A stretch of DNA of 64,000 nt, from contig NZ_LHZC01000041.1 of the NCBI RefSeq assembly GCF_001580615.1, positions 1 through 64,000 on the forward strand, given 5' to 3'. Below are positions 29,069 to 36,706 of the stretch, one piece after another (position 1 is the first letter of the stretch; every line of letters starts with the position of its first letter). A program made the position numbers and the translations under genes. Origin of the DNA: Acetobacter malorum. GTDB taxonomy: Bacteria; Pseudomonadota; Alphaproteobacteria; Acetobacterales; Acetobacteraceae. A model generated the notes under the pieces. The model was not told the DNA's origin. It ran no database searches and was given only the letters and a program-made list of their open reading frames with translations.

Positions 29069-29766
29069 TGTCCAGACCCCGCATCACGCAAACTCTTTTG
29101 AATGGCTCTCTGGCAGTTCTGCTGCTGGGGGCTCCTCTTGCGCTGGGCGGGTGTGGCTTTCAGCCGCTTTACGGTGAGCGCGAGGACGCGCCACAGATCA
29201 ATGCAGAGCTTAAGCGCGTTTATGTTGCCAACATCCCTGAACGGATAGGCCAGCAACTGCGCCTTGCTCTGCAACAAAATATGGCCGGTGACGGGCCGGA
29301 AGATCCGGACGGCTACACGCTGGTCGTCCAACCTTCCGTCAGCTCAGAATCTCTTGATATCCACTCGGACAACACCTCTGGACGTGTGCGTATGAATGGC
29401 CATGCGCATTGGACGCTTTACACCGTCGAACAGTATCCCAAATTTCTGGCGCAGGGGGATGCCACGGCGCTGGACGGGTATACCGCGACATATGAGCAGT
29501 ATTTTGCTCAGACTCTGAACAACGAGACGGCGACAGGCCGCGTGGCAAAAACGCTGGCGGATCAGGTCACCCTGCAGGTGGCAACCTGGCTGCGCACACA
29601 GGCCACCCCGGCGCAGAAGCGCACGCAAGGCCCCAAAGCGTTCTACCCCATGCCCAACGCCATCCCGAATTCTGAAAAGGATGCCCCTATGGAGCAGGAA
29701 GGGGATGACGCCATTCCGGATATGGCCACAGGCCGTGGCGCCCCCAGCCCGACCGGCGGCCTGTAA
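29068..29766 (+). CDS. lptE: LPS assembly lipoprotein LptE
   Basis: 232 residues. A signal ending LALGGCGFQPLYG has the lipobox and the FQPLYG motif typical of alphaproteobacterial LptE, which plugs the LptD barrel and helps insert lipopolysaccharide in the outer membrane. The central part (VYVANIPERIGQQLRLAL ...) also matches. The C-terminal 50 residues are Pro/Ala/Glu-rich and probably disordered. Placement between leuS and holA is the usual gene order and supports the call. Confidence 0.9.
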   Translation: MSRPRITQTLLNGSLAVLLLGAPLALGGCGFQPLYGEREDAPQINAELKRVYVANIPERIGQQLRLALQQNMAGDGPEDPDGYTLVVQPSVSSESLDIHSDNTSGRVRMNGHAHWTLYTVEQYPKFLAQGDATALDGYTATYEQYFAQTLNNETATGRVAKTLADQVTLQVATWLRTQATPAQKRTQGPKAFYPMPNAIPNSEKDAPMEQEGDDAIPDMATGRGAPSPTGGL

Positions 29767-29790
29767 CGGCCAAGGGCAGGACACAGCCCC

Positions 29791-30804
29791 ATGAAGATCG
29801 ATGCCCGCACCCTGCCGCGCGTAACCCGGGACCCCGGCGCGTGGCGGGTTATCCTTCTGCATGGCGAGGATACGGGGCTGATCCGTGAGCGGGCGCAGGA
29901 TGCCGTCAAACAGATTGCCGGATCAGTGGATGATCCGTTCCGCGTGGCCGTGCTGGACAAGGAAACGCACGACCGGCTGGAAGAGGAAGCCACTGCCTTT
30001 TCCCTGATGGGCGGACGCCGCGCCGTGCGCGTGCGGGACGCCGGAGATGGGTTGCTTAAAGCCGTCACGCAGGTGCTGGAGCAAAACACCGATACGCTTG
30101 TGGTGCTGGAAGCACCGGGCCTGCCCTCCCGCTCCAAACTCCGCGCTCTGCTGGAAAAGCATCCGGACTGCGCCAGCGTTGGCTGCTACCCGGAAGAAGG
30201 CCGCACGCTGGAAGCCACCATCACCCAGATGCTGGCCAGCCACTCCGTGCGCATTGATCAGGATGCTCTGCACTGGCTAACAGGGCGGCTGGGGGCTGAC
30301 CGGGGCGCTGCCCGCAGTGAAGTGGAAAAGCTGGCTCTTTATGCAGGTGACAGTGGCACGCTCTCGCTGGATGATGTGCATGTCTGCATTGGGGATGCAG
30401 GGAGCGTCTCCGTGGAAGATGCCGCCTTTGCCGCAACGGAAGGGCGCCGCACGGAAGCCGATCTGGCCATTGAGCGCGCGCTGGCCGAGGGCATCAGCCC
30501 GATTGCCATTGCCCGCACTTTTCTCTCCCACCTGCACCGCCTGCGGCGTGTGCGGGCCGCCATGGCGGATGGGGCCAGCCGGAGTGATGCCATCAAGGGG
30601 CTGCGTCCGCCGGTCTTTTTCAAACGCACCAACAGCTTTAACCGGGCTGTGGAACTCTGGCCGCTACCCGCCCTGACCAAAGCCGTGCAGGAAACGCAGG
30701 CGCTGGAACTTTCCTGCAAACAGACCGGTGCGCCGGATGCCTTGCTGTGCAAACGCTTTGTGGCGGGGCTGGCGGCACGGGCCGTTCTGGCCTCCCGCCG
30801 CTAA
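29791..30804 (+). CDS. holA: DNA polymerase III delta subunit
   Basis: 337 residues, clamp-loader subunit that opens the beta clamp. It starts MKIDARTLPRV, with VILLHGEDTGLIRERA giving the degenerate AAA+ nucleotide fold and DLAIERALAEGISPIAIAR and RTFLSHLHRLRRVRAAM in the C-terminal collar domain, all typical of alphaproteobacterial HolA. It is 24 nt after lptE. Confidence 0.93.
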   Translation: MKIDARTLPRVTRDPGAWRVILLHGEDTGLIRERAQDAVKQIAGSVDDPFRVAVLDKETHDRLEEEATAFSLMGGRRAVRVRDAGDGLLKAVTQVLEQNTDTLVVLEAPGLPSRSKLRALLEKHPDCASVGCYPEEGRTLEATITQMLASHSVRIDQDALHWLTGRLGADRGAARSEVEKLALYAGDSGTLSLDDVHVCIGDAGSVSVEDAAFAATEGRRTEADLAIERALAEGISPIAIARTFLSHLHRLRRVRAAMADGASRSDAIKGLRPPVFFKRTNSFNRAVELWPLPALTKAVQETQALELSCKQTGAPDALLCKRFVAGLAARAVLASRR

Positions 30805-30816
30805 GCCGCCTTCCCC

Positions 30817-30845
30817 TTGCTCCTGCTGGGGGCTTTCAGTATAGA
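30817..30845 (+). promoter_or_regulatory. promoter of the tRNA-Arg(CCU) gene
   Basis: TTGCTC at 30817-30822, exactly 17 nt, then TATAGA at 30840-30845; predicted start near 30852, 5 nt before the mature tRNA end. Confidence 0.6.
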
Positions 30846-30856
30846 CAGTGGGGTGT

Positions 30857-31186
30857 GTCCACGTAGCTCAGCAGGATAGAGCACAGGATTCCTAAGGTAA
30901 TTGGGCGCCATGACGGGAAACCCCATGGTGTATCCGCTCAAATTCGGGGAACGCTCTGGCAAGCTTTTGCCGTGCCGATCCCGAGCCAAGCCGCGCTCTG
31001 GCAACAGGGCCGGAAGGTGTAGAGACTGGACGGGCGGTGCCTACGGGCCGGAAACGGCTTAAGGCAAAGGGACAGTCCAGACCACGAACACCCGGCCCCT
31101 TTTAAAGGGAGCAAAGCCAGGTGGCGGTGAAAGCCGAAGTGGGATGAATCCTGGGGCCATGGGTTCGAATCCCGTCGTGGACACCA
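30857..31186 (+). tRNA. tRNA-Arg(CCU), split by a group I intron
   Basis: Exon 1 is 30857-30893 and exon 2 31147-31186, giving a 77-nt tRNA with encoded CCA. Acceptor GTCCACG (30857-30863) pairs with CGTGGAC (31176-31182). The anticodon stem CAGGA (30884-30888) pairs with TCCTG (31149-31153) around the loop TTCCTAA, anticodon CCU. The T-arm has GGGTTCGAATCCC. The break falls immediately after the third anticodon base. Decodes AGG. Confidence 0.93.
30894..31146 (+). ncRNA. group I intron in the tRNA-Arg(CCU) anticodon loop
   Basis: 253-nt insertion that must be removed for a functional tRNA. It follows a U (last base of exon 1) and ends with G, as required for group I splicing. Core blocks closely resemble the Azoarcus tRNA-Ile intron: GGGAAACCCC with a GAAA tetraloop, TCAAATTCGGGGAA, GAGCCAAGC, AAGGTGTAGAGACTGGACGG (from about 31012), TTAAGGCAAA and ACAGTCCAGAC near 31072, the expected P3-P8 and P7 segments of subgroup IC3. 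It has no ORF, so no homing endonuclease. Similar tRNA-Arg(CCU) introns are known in Agrobacterium. Confidence 0.92.
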
Positions 31187-31252
31187 ACAGCCTGTTTTCC
31201 GGGTATGATTTCCTAAATTGCCAGATTTATTGAACCGTAAATCCGCCCACAC

Positions 31253-31810
31253 TCAGTGTTCCGCAGGCGTCTCGCGTGATGGATGTTCCTCGGTCTCGGC
31301 CTGATCCATCTCTTTAATGGACTGATCAGCCTCATCCGTCAGACGCTGGATTTCTTCTTTACTCTCGCCAGAAGAGGCAAGCCTTTCTCTGTAGTCATAG
31401 AATTTCTTAATCAGGTCATCTTTGACAAACCAGATGGCATTAAAGAGAAGCTTTTCTGGCAGAAACAACCGAATGGATGAGGGCACCAGCTTCAGCACCC
31501 ACCGGTAAACGGCTTCCATTTTCTCGCGGTCATTCAGAACTTCGCTGGCCGCTGCCACGGCAACCATCAGCACCGCTTTATCGAGATAAGGCCTGTATTT
31601 TTTCAGGAAGCGTTTGGAGGCAGCAGCCTTCGGTGTATATTTTTCCACCACAGTCTGGCGGACAGCCCCGACCTTCTGCCCAACAGCTTTGACGCGGGTT
31701 TTCAGTTTTCCTAATCGGGTCGGCTTATCCTCTTCCAGCAGAAGAGGGGCATCATAAGTCAGAAGACGCTCTGGCGTTCTACTTGTCTTTTCAGAATTGT
31801 TATCTGGCAC
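31253..31810 (-). CDS. hypothetical protein
   Basis: 185 residues, not recognised. The N-terminal 65 residues are basic and Lys/Thr-rich; residues about 70-150 are more hydrophobic with helical segments (YLDKAVLMVAVAAASEVL, WVLKLVPSSIRLFLP, LLFNAIWFVKDD) that could be membrane-associated; the C-terminus is Glu-rich and probably coiled or disordered. It lies convergent to the intron-bearing tRNA. The start ATG at 31810 is the first in frame; codon use resembles that of the neighbours. No function is proposed. Confidence 0.65.
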   Translation of the reverse strand: MPDNNSEKTSRTPERLLTYDAPLLLEEDKPTRLGKLKTRVKAVGQKVGAVRQTVVEKYTPKAAASKRFLKKYRPYLDKAVLMVAVAAASEVLNDREKMEAVYRWVLKLVPSSIRLFLPEKLLFNAIWFVKDDLIKKFYDYRERLASSGESKEEIQRLTDEADQSIKEMDQAETEEHPSRETPAEH

Positions 31811-32183
31811 AATAGATCAACCCTACGCATCATTTCTCGAAAAAACAGAAAAATCGTTTCGTAATACTGATATCGGGCTGACAATAGCAGCCAAATGGTT
31901 CTGGTTCAAACCGGCACCAGACAGCAAGCCTCTTGCAACAGCCGAAAGAACTTTTTTAAAATTATAGCGTCTTGTTTAATACACTCTGTGCTTACAAACC
32001 ACAAACTCCAGCACATCCGCGTATCGGGATGATATCCGAAAATACCAGACCAGAAAAAGGATCTGTAATATCAGAACTGATAGAGCTTTATATCAATTTA
32101 TTAACTTTTTTCAATATTGTTTCACTTTCCGTCCATTCTCATATAATAAAGCGAATAACTAAAAAGAAAGGCAGGATCAACGC
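31811..32183. other. AT-rich intergenic region before the antiporter gene
   Basis: About 370 nt separating the divergent hypothetical gene and antiporter. AT content rises towards 32160. A small ORF at 31972-32199 has no family resemblance and overlaps the antiporter start. Presumed divergent promoters. Confidence 0.4.
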
Positions 32184-33404
32184 ATGCCGAAAATCTTAGC
32201 GCTTGTTGCTGATGTGCTTATATTTGTTCTGGTGCCATGGGGATTCTGGCGCCTGATTAACAAAGCTATTCCTATTGCCGTCATCCCGATTCTTGTGGGT
32301 ATTCTTTTCGCTGTTACCCATGCCCCTGTGCAGGAACTTGGCATTCCGTCCTTTTACGGGAATTCCATCGGCTGGGTGGCGGTGCTCATCCTCGCCTTCA
32401 CTGCCGGGCTGGAAATGTGGCAAACGCCGGAAAAAGATCAGAATGACCCCCTGCCCTCCCCCTCTCTCGGCCGCTTACTGGCCGGGGCACTGGTGGCGCT
32501 GGCCGGGCCTTTCGTGATTGGCTCCGTGCTGGTCTATTACTTCTTCCTGCCCCTGCGTGGCTGGACGCCCCCGCATACAACCCCGCTGATCGGCGCCATG
32601 TCTGTCGGGCTGTGCATGGCAGTCAGTGCCTTGCCGGTGCTGATTGGCGTGGTGCGAGAGCTTTCCCCCGCCCATCGCCCCATCGGCCATCTGGCCCTCA
32701 AACTGGCTGTGGTGGATGATGCCGCCTTGTGGGTCGGGCTTGCAATTCTGCAATTTGCCGCCCGAGGCTCCGCCAGCCTGAAAGGCTGGACCGGGCTGGA
32801 ATTTGTCGCCGTAGCACTGCTGGTTGTGCTGGCGCTGGCCGGAAGCTGGGCCACCCGCAATTTAAAACATCCGCCGCTGTGGCTGATCTGGCTGGCCGTG
32901 CCCGTTTATCTGGCCGCTGGCTCCTGGGCCAGTATGCAGCTTGGCCTGCATGAGCTGATTGGCGCGTATTTTGCCGGAGCCATCATGCCCCCCAGCTGGG
33001 TGCGTCGCCTGCCGGTGGAAGAAGTCGGCACGTTCTCGCTGGTCTGGCTTGCCCCTATGTTCTTCGGCCATAGCGGGCTGCATATTGATGGCGACGCGCT
33101 AACATGGCCGTCCGTCATCGCCTCCCTCATGCTGGTGGTGCTCTCCGTCGTCACCAAAATTGGCGCAGTCTCTCTGTTCCCGCCCGCTGCGGGGCTTAAC
33201 GGCAGGCAACGGCTGAGCATTGGTGCGTTGTTGCAGTGTAAGGGCCTGATGGAAATTGTCGCGGCCACCATTCTGCACGAGCAGGGCATGATTTCAGAAT
33301 TCGCCTTTGCGTCCCTGATGGTGCTGGCGGTGATTTCCACAGTTCTGACCGGGCCGCTCTTCCGACTGGCAGCCCCGAAGGTATCAGGCAGCACCGCCAC
33401 CTGA
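32184..33404 (+). CDS. cation:proton antiporter, CPA2 family
   Basis: 406-residue inner-membrane protein with about 12 hydrophobic segments. The CPA2 double-aspartate motif VVDDAALW lies near residue 180, in the position used for cation/proton exchange in NapA/KefB-like antiporters. No C-terminal nucleotide-binding (RCK/TrkA-N) domain is present, unlike KefB/KefC. The transported ion (Na+ or K+) cannot be told. AGGA precedes the ATG by about 8 nt. Useful to a cell facing acid stress. Confidence 0.88.
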   Translation: MPKILALVADVLIFVLVPWGFWRLINKAIPIAVIPILVGILFAVTHAPVQELGIPSFYGNSIGWVAVLILAFTAGLEMWQTPEKDQNDPLPSPSLGRLLAGALVALAGPFVIGSVLVYYFFLPLRGWTPPHTTPLIGAMSVGLCMAVSALPVLIGVVRELSPAHRPIGHLALKLAVVDDAALWVGLAILQFAARGSASLKGWTGLEFVAVALLVVLALAGSWATRNLKHPPLWLIWLAVPVYLAAGSWASMQLGLHELIGAYFAGAIMPPSWVRRLPVEEVGTFSLVWLAPMFFGHSGLHIDGDALTWPSVIASLMLVVLSVVTKIGAVSLFPPAAGLNGRQRLSIGALLQCKGLMEIVAATILHEQGMISEFAFASLMVLAVISTVLTGPLFRLAAPKVSGSTAT

Positions 33405-33485
33405 ATGTTTTCGCCTCTACGGGGTGGCCACACGCTATGTAGGCCGCCCTTTTAGGCTGGGCTCATCACCTAAAAAGGCTGCCTA

Positions 33486-33908
33486 TCAGGATGAGGATGC
33501 AGATAAACCGGGGCGGATGAACGCAAACTGCGCCCCGCCTTCTTCCTGCATTTTGGCACGGGCGGGCAGAGCTGCGCGGCGCTCGGAGACTTCCTGCAAA
33601 AGCGGCAGCGCCATACGGTCTTCCCGCAAAAGGCCAATCAAAGCCCGTGCGCGCAACACTTCTTCATCATTGGCGAGGCTGTAGTAAATGGTGCGGGATT
33701 CCCGGCGCGGCACAATAATCCCGGCGCGCCGCAAAGTGCCCAGCTGCTGACTCAGCGTAGGCTGGCCGATACCGGTTGTATTTTCCAGCTCGCTCACCGC
33801 CAGAGCGCCATCCAGCAGGGCATCCAGAATCATCAGGCGCTGAGGCTGGGCAAACAGCTTCAATCGTTCCACCAGCTGCTTGGCCATGTCGAACGAGAGG
33901 GAGCTCAT
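33486..33908 (-). CDS. ArsR family transcriptional regulator without cysteines
   Basis: 140-residue winged-helix regulator. The fold is clear: LKLFAQPQRLMILDALLDG, ALAVSELENTTGIGQPTLSQQLGTLRRAGIIV as the recognition helices and RRESRTIYYSLA as the wing. The start overlaps the peroxiredoxin stop (ATGA), so it is translated with it. BigR/SqrR-type ArsR proteins control persulfide dioxygenase and TauE genes like those found next door, but they sense persulfides through two cysteines; this protein has no cysteine at all. Signal and targets are therefore open. Confidence 0.9.
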   Translation of the reverse strand: MSSLSFDMAKQLVERLKLFAQPQRLMILDALLDGALAVSELENTTGIGQPTLSQQLGTLRRAGIIVPRRESRTIYYSLANDEEVLRARALIGLLREDRMALPLLQEVSERRAALPARAKMQEEGGAQFAFIRPGLSASSS

Positions 33909-34564
33909 GCCTTTGCATCCTGCTGCAACGCCATGAACCATGCCGGTCCGGCCTCTGCTACGGCATCCTGCGTCTGGGCTGCGGGGCTTACCACATCATC
34001 CCCCGGCATCCAGCCTTCGGGGGTCAGCACATCGCCTTCCGCCACGCGCTGCAAAGCCGCCAGCAGGCGCATCAGTTCCATGACGGAACGCCCCACTGTC
34101 ATCGGGTACCACGTAATGGCCCGCACAATGCCTTCCGGGTCAATCACGTAAACCGCCCGCACCGTGGCGCTACTCTGCGCCGTGCTGTCCAGCATGCCGT
34201 AGGCGCGACCAATGGCCATGGAGGGGTCTTCCACCACGGGGAACGGGATCACCACGCCAAATTGCGCCCTGATGGCATCGACCCACGCCAGATGGGAGGG
34301 CAGACTATCAATGGAAAGCCCTACCAGCGCGCAATTCATGGCCCGGAACTGCGGCTCAGCCTTGGCAAAAGCGATGAACTCACTGGTGCAAACGGGCGTG
34401 AAATCCGCCGGGTGGGAGAACAAGATCACCCAATGCCCGCGCAGATTGCTTAAAGTCAGGTCGCCCTGCGTGGTCCGTGCCACGAAATCCGGGGCCATAT
34501 CGCCAATCTTGAGGGGTGGCGGAGCCTGAAAGAGGGGACATGCTTCAAACGTAGGATCGCTCAT
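33905..34564 (-). CDS. peroxiredoxin (Prx6-like)
   Basis: 219 residues. The peroxidatic Cys59 is in HPADFTPVCTSEF, the AhpC/Prx6 signature, with the PF..V.D and RAVYVIDPEG elements following. Length and the arm-like C-terminus fit the Prx6 subfamily, which reduces hydrogen peroxide or organic peroxides with small thiols. Other cysteines are at residue 9 and in AMNCALVG; whether one resolves is unclear. It is first in a two-gene operon with the ArsR regulator and divergent from the persulfide dioxygenase-like gene. Confidence 0.93.
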   Translation of the reverse strand: MSDPTFEACPLFQAPPPLKIGDMAPDFVARTTQGDLTLSNLRGHWVILFSHPADFTPVCTSEFIAFAKAEPQFRAMNCALVGLSIDSLPSHLAWVDAIRAQFGVVIPFPVVEDPSMAIGRAYGMLDSTAQSSATVRAVYVIDPEGIVRAITWYPMTVGRSVMELMRLLAALQRVAEGDVLTPEGWMPGDDVVSPAAQTQDAVAEAGPAWFMALQQDAKA

Positions 34565-34638
34565 GCTGCGTTACTTACGCGGGTTACTATCCTTGACGCA
34601 AGATGGTTTCGTATTTAATGAAAATGAAGATACACTTT

Positions 34639-34650
34639 TAAATTAATTTA
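34639..34650. promoter_or_regulatory. palindrome in the peroxiredoxin / metallo-hydrolase divergent promoter
   Basis: TAAATTAATTTA is a perfect 12-nt palindrome, 23 nt before the hydrolase start. AT-rich dyads are typical ArsR-family operators, so it is a candidate site for the adjacent regulator. Confidence 0.4.
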
Positions 34651-34672
34651 GAAACTAACAAGGACGCACCTT

Positions 34673-35599
34673 ATGACGGATGCCCCTATTGCCGCAGCGA
34701 CAACCCAGATCCTGAATGCTGAACGCAACCCGGCTCAAAAGCCAGTTGTTAAAACCTTTTTCGATGAAGCGACCTTTACGGCCAGCCATGTTGTGCATGA
34801 CCCGGAAACAAAGGCCGCCGCCGTGGTGGACAGCGTTCTGGATTATGACGCAGCGTCTGGCCGCACGCGCTACGACTCCGCACAGAAAATTGTGGACTAT
34901 GTGCGGGCAGAGGGGCTGAAAGTTGAATGGCAGCTGGAAACCCATGCTCATGCCGACCACCTTTCTGCCGCCCCCTGGCTGCAGGAGCAGATTGGCGGAA
35001 AACTGGGCATCGGAGCTGACATTATCCGGGTGCAGGAGGTTTTTGGCAAAATCTTCAATGCCGGCACCCGCTTCGCCCGGGATGGCTCCCAGTTTGACCA
35101 CCTGTTCCATGATGGCGACCAGTTTCAGATCGGCAATCTGGAAGCCACCGCCCTGCATGTACCCGGCCACACCCCGGCTGACATGGCGTTTGTGATCGGC
35201 GATGCCGCCTTTATTGGCGATACGCTGTTCATGCCCGATTACGGCACCGCCCGCGCAGACTTCCCCGGTGGAGATGCCCGGATGCTGTTCCGCTCCATCC
35301 GTCGCCTGCTCACCCTGCCGGAACAGACACGCCTGTTCCTGTGCCATGACTACAAGGCACCGGGCCGCACGGAATTTGCATGGGAAACGACAGTGGGGGC
35401 CGAGCGCGCCCATAACGTCCATGTGCATGATGGCGTGGCAGAAGAGGACTTTGTGAGCATGCGCACCAAGCGCGACTCCACACTCTCTCTCCCCAACCTG
35501 ATTATGCCGTCCGTGCAGATCAACATGCGAGGCGGCCACATGCCGGAGCCGGAAGAAAACGGCGTCAGCTACATCAAGATCCCCGTCAACAAACTCTAA
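34673..35599 (+). CDS. MBL-fold metallo-hydrolase, persulfide dioxygenase-like
   Basis: 308 residues. The metal motif HAHADH (about residues 91-96), HVPGHTPADMAFV, and GDTLFMPDYGTARADFPGG are the segments shared by ETHE1/Blh persulfide dioxygenases and related glyoxalase II-fold proteins; the long C-terminal extension with MRTKRD and NIRGG-like NMRGG fits the Blh branch. Such enzymes oxidise glutathione persulfide to sulfite with O2. The following TauE exporter would remove the sulfite. AGGA precedes the ATG by about 12 nt. Confidence 0.87.
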   Translation: MTDAPIAAATTQILNAERNPAQKPVVKTFFDEATFTASHVVHDPETKAAAVVDSVLDYDAASGRTRYDSAQKIVDYVRAEGLKVEWQLETHAHADHLSAAPWLQEQIGGKLGIGADIIRVQEVFGKIFNAGTRFARDGSQFDHLFHDGDQFQIGNLEATALHVPGHTPADMAFVIGDAAFIGDTLFMPDYGTARADFPGGDARMLFRSIRRLLTLPEQTRLFLCHDYKAPGRTEFAWETTVGAERAHNVHVHDGVAEEDFVSMRTKRDSTLSLPNLIMPSVQINMRGGHMPEPEENGVSYIKIPVNKL

Positions 35600-35658
35600 G
35601 CCCCAACACCCCAGACCACAGCACCCCCGTTTTTTTGACCTGAGGCACAAAGCGTAAA

Positions 35659-36441
35659 ATGTCAGATCCCCTTTTACAGACCGGGCTGGAAATTTTTTCC
35701 GGCTCACTGGTCGGCTTTACTCTTGGGCTTATTGGCGGGGGCGGCTCCATTCTGGCGGTGCCGCTGATGGTCTATCTGGTCGGTGTTTCCAACCCGCATG
35801 TCGCTATCGGCACCAGCGCACTGGCCGTGGCCATTAACGCACTTGTCGGGCTGGCGCAGCATGCCCGCGCCCATACGGTCAAATGGCGATGCGCTGCCAT
35901 TTTTGCGTCCTGCGGCGTGCTAGGGGCATTTGCGGGCGCGAGTCTCGGCAAGGCAGTCGATGGCAAAAAACTCCTGCTCTGCTTTGCCATCCTTATGATC
36001 GGGGTTGGTATCCTCATGCTCCGTGGCCGCAAGAACGAGGGCTGCCCCGGCGCAAGCTGCAACCGCGATAACGCTGCCAAAGTCGCAGGCTATGGCGCCG
36101 GCACGGGTCTGCTTTCAGGCTTTTTCGGCATTGGCGGCGGTTTTCTCATTGTGCCGGGCCTGATTGCCTCCACCGGCATGCCGATTCTGAATGCTGTGGG
36201 CACGTCACTTGTGGCGGTCTCCGCTTTCGGATTCAGCACGGCCGCCAGCTATATGGCGTCAGGCTATGTGGACTGGTCTCTGGCCGGACTGTTTATTCTG
36301 GGGGGCGCCATTGGCAGCCTGATCGGCACCCGCGTGGCCCGCTCCATGGCGCAGTCCAAAGGGGCGCTGACCATCTTTTTCGCCTGCGTGATTTTCTGCG
36401 TGGCGACTTACATGATCTGGCAGTGCCTGTTTGGGCGATAA
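35659..36441 (+). CDS. TauE/SafE family sulfite (anion) exporter
   Basis: 260-residue inner-membrane protein with two related halves of about four helices each. Gly-rich repeats typical of the family are LGLIGGGGSILAVPLMVY (half one) and SGFFGIGGGFLIVPGLIA (half two). Located 59 nt after the persulfide dioxygenase-like gene and before a terminator, it probably exports sulfite or thiosulfate. A short Cys-containing loop (GCPGASCN) separates the halves. Confidence 0.9.
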   Translation: MSDPLLQTGLEIFSGSLVGFTLGLIGGGGSILAVPLMVYLVGVSNPHVAIGTSALAVAINALVGLAQHARAHTVKWRCAAIFASCGVLGAFAGASLGKAVDGKKLLLCFAILMIGVGILMLRGRKNEGCPGASCNRDNAAKVAGYGAGTGLLSGFFGIGGGFLIVPGLIASTGMPILNAVGTSLVAVSAFGFSTAASYMASGYVDWSLAGLFILGGAIGSLIGTRVARSMAQSKGALTIFFACVIFCVATYMIWQCLFGR

Positions 36442-36496
36442 GCACCCCGACACTTAATAACATAAATTAAATATCATCTTCTCCATGAGGAGAGCG

Positions 36497-36522
36497 ACGG
36501 GGCCTTTACGGCCCCGTTTTTT
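36497..36522 (+). terminator. intrinsic terminator after the TauE gene
   Basis: ACGGGGCC (36497-36504) and GGCCCCGT (36510-36517) around TTTAC, followed by a T-run. Confidence 0.9.
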
Positions 36523-36609
36523 GTCTTTTCCCCGGCAACCCTTCCTTAATCGCTGAAATTTTCAGACCCGGACGCAGCTGCCCTGCAGGCCGCGCACACT
36601 GACGTACCC

Positions 36610-36638
36610 TTGACGTCAGATACTTTCGTAAATATTTT
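36610..36638 (+). promoter_or_regulatory. cydDCABX promoter
   Basis: TTGACG (36610-36615), 17-nt spacer, TATTTT (36633-36638). Predicted start near 36645. The -35 is part of the palindrome TGACGTCA. Confidence 0.6.
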
Positions 36639-36644
36639 AATATG

Positions 36645-36665
36645 ACTTTCATTAATTATGAAAGT
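36645..36665. promoter_or_regulatory. inverted repeat at the predicted cydD transcription start
   Basis: ACTTTCAT (36645-36652) and ATGAAAGT (36658-36665) are perfect 8-bp arms around TAATT. A third ACTTTC lies at 36622-36627 in the promoter spacer, 23 nt away. The position is that of a repressor operator; the regulator is not known. Confidence 0.6.
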
Positions 36666-36706
36666 TTATCTCTTTGTGACCCTTTCCCGCAGGCAGGCAA
36701 ACCTTC

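Noticed and set aside
31147-32183. Genomic island integrated at tRNA-Arg(CCU)
   Set aside because: No integrase and no second copy of the tRNA 3' end found downstream.
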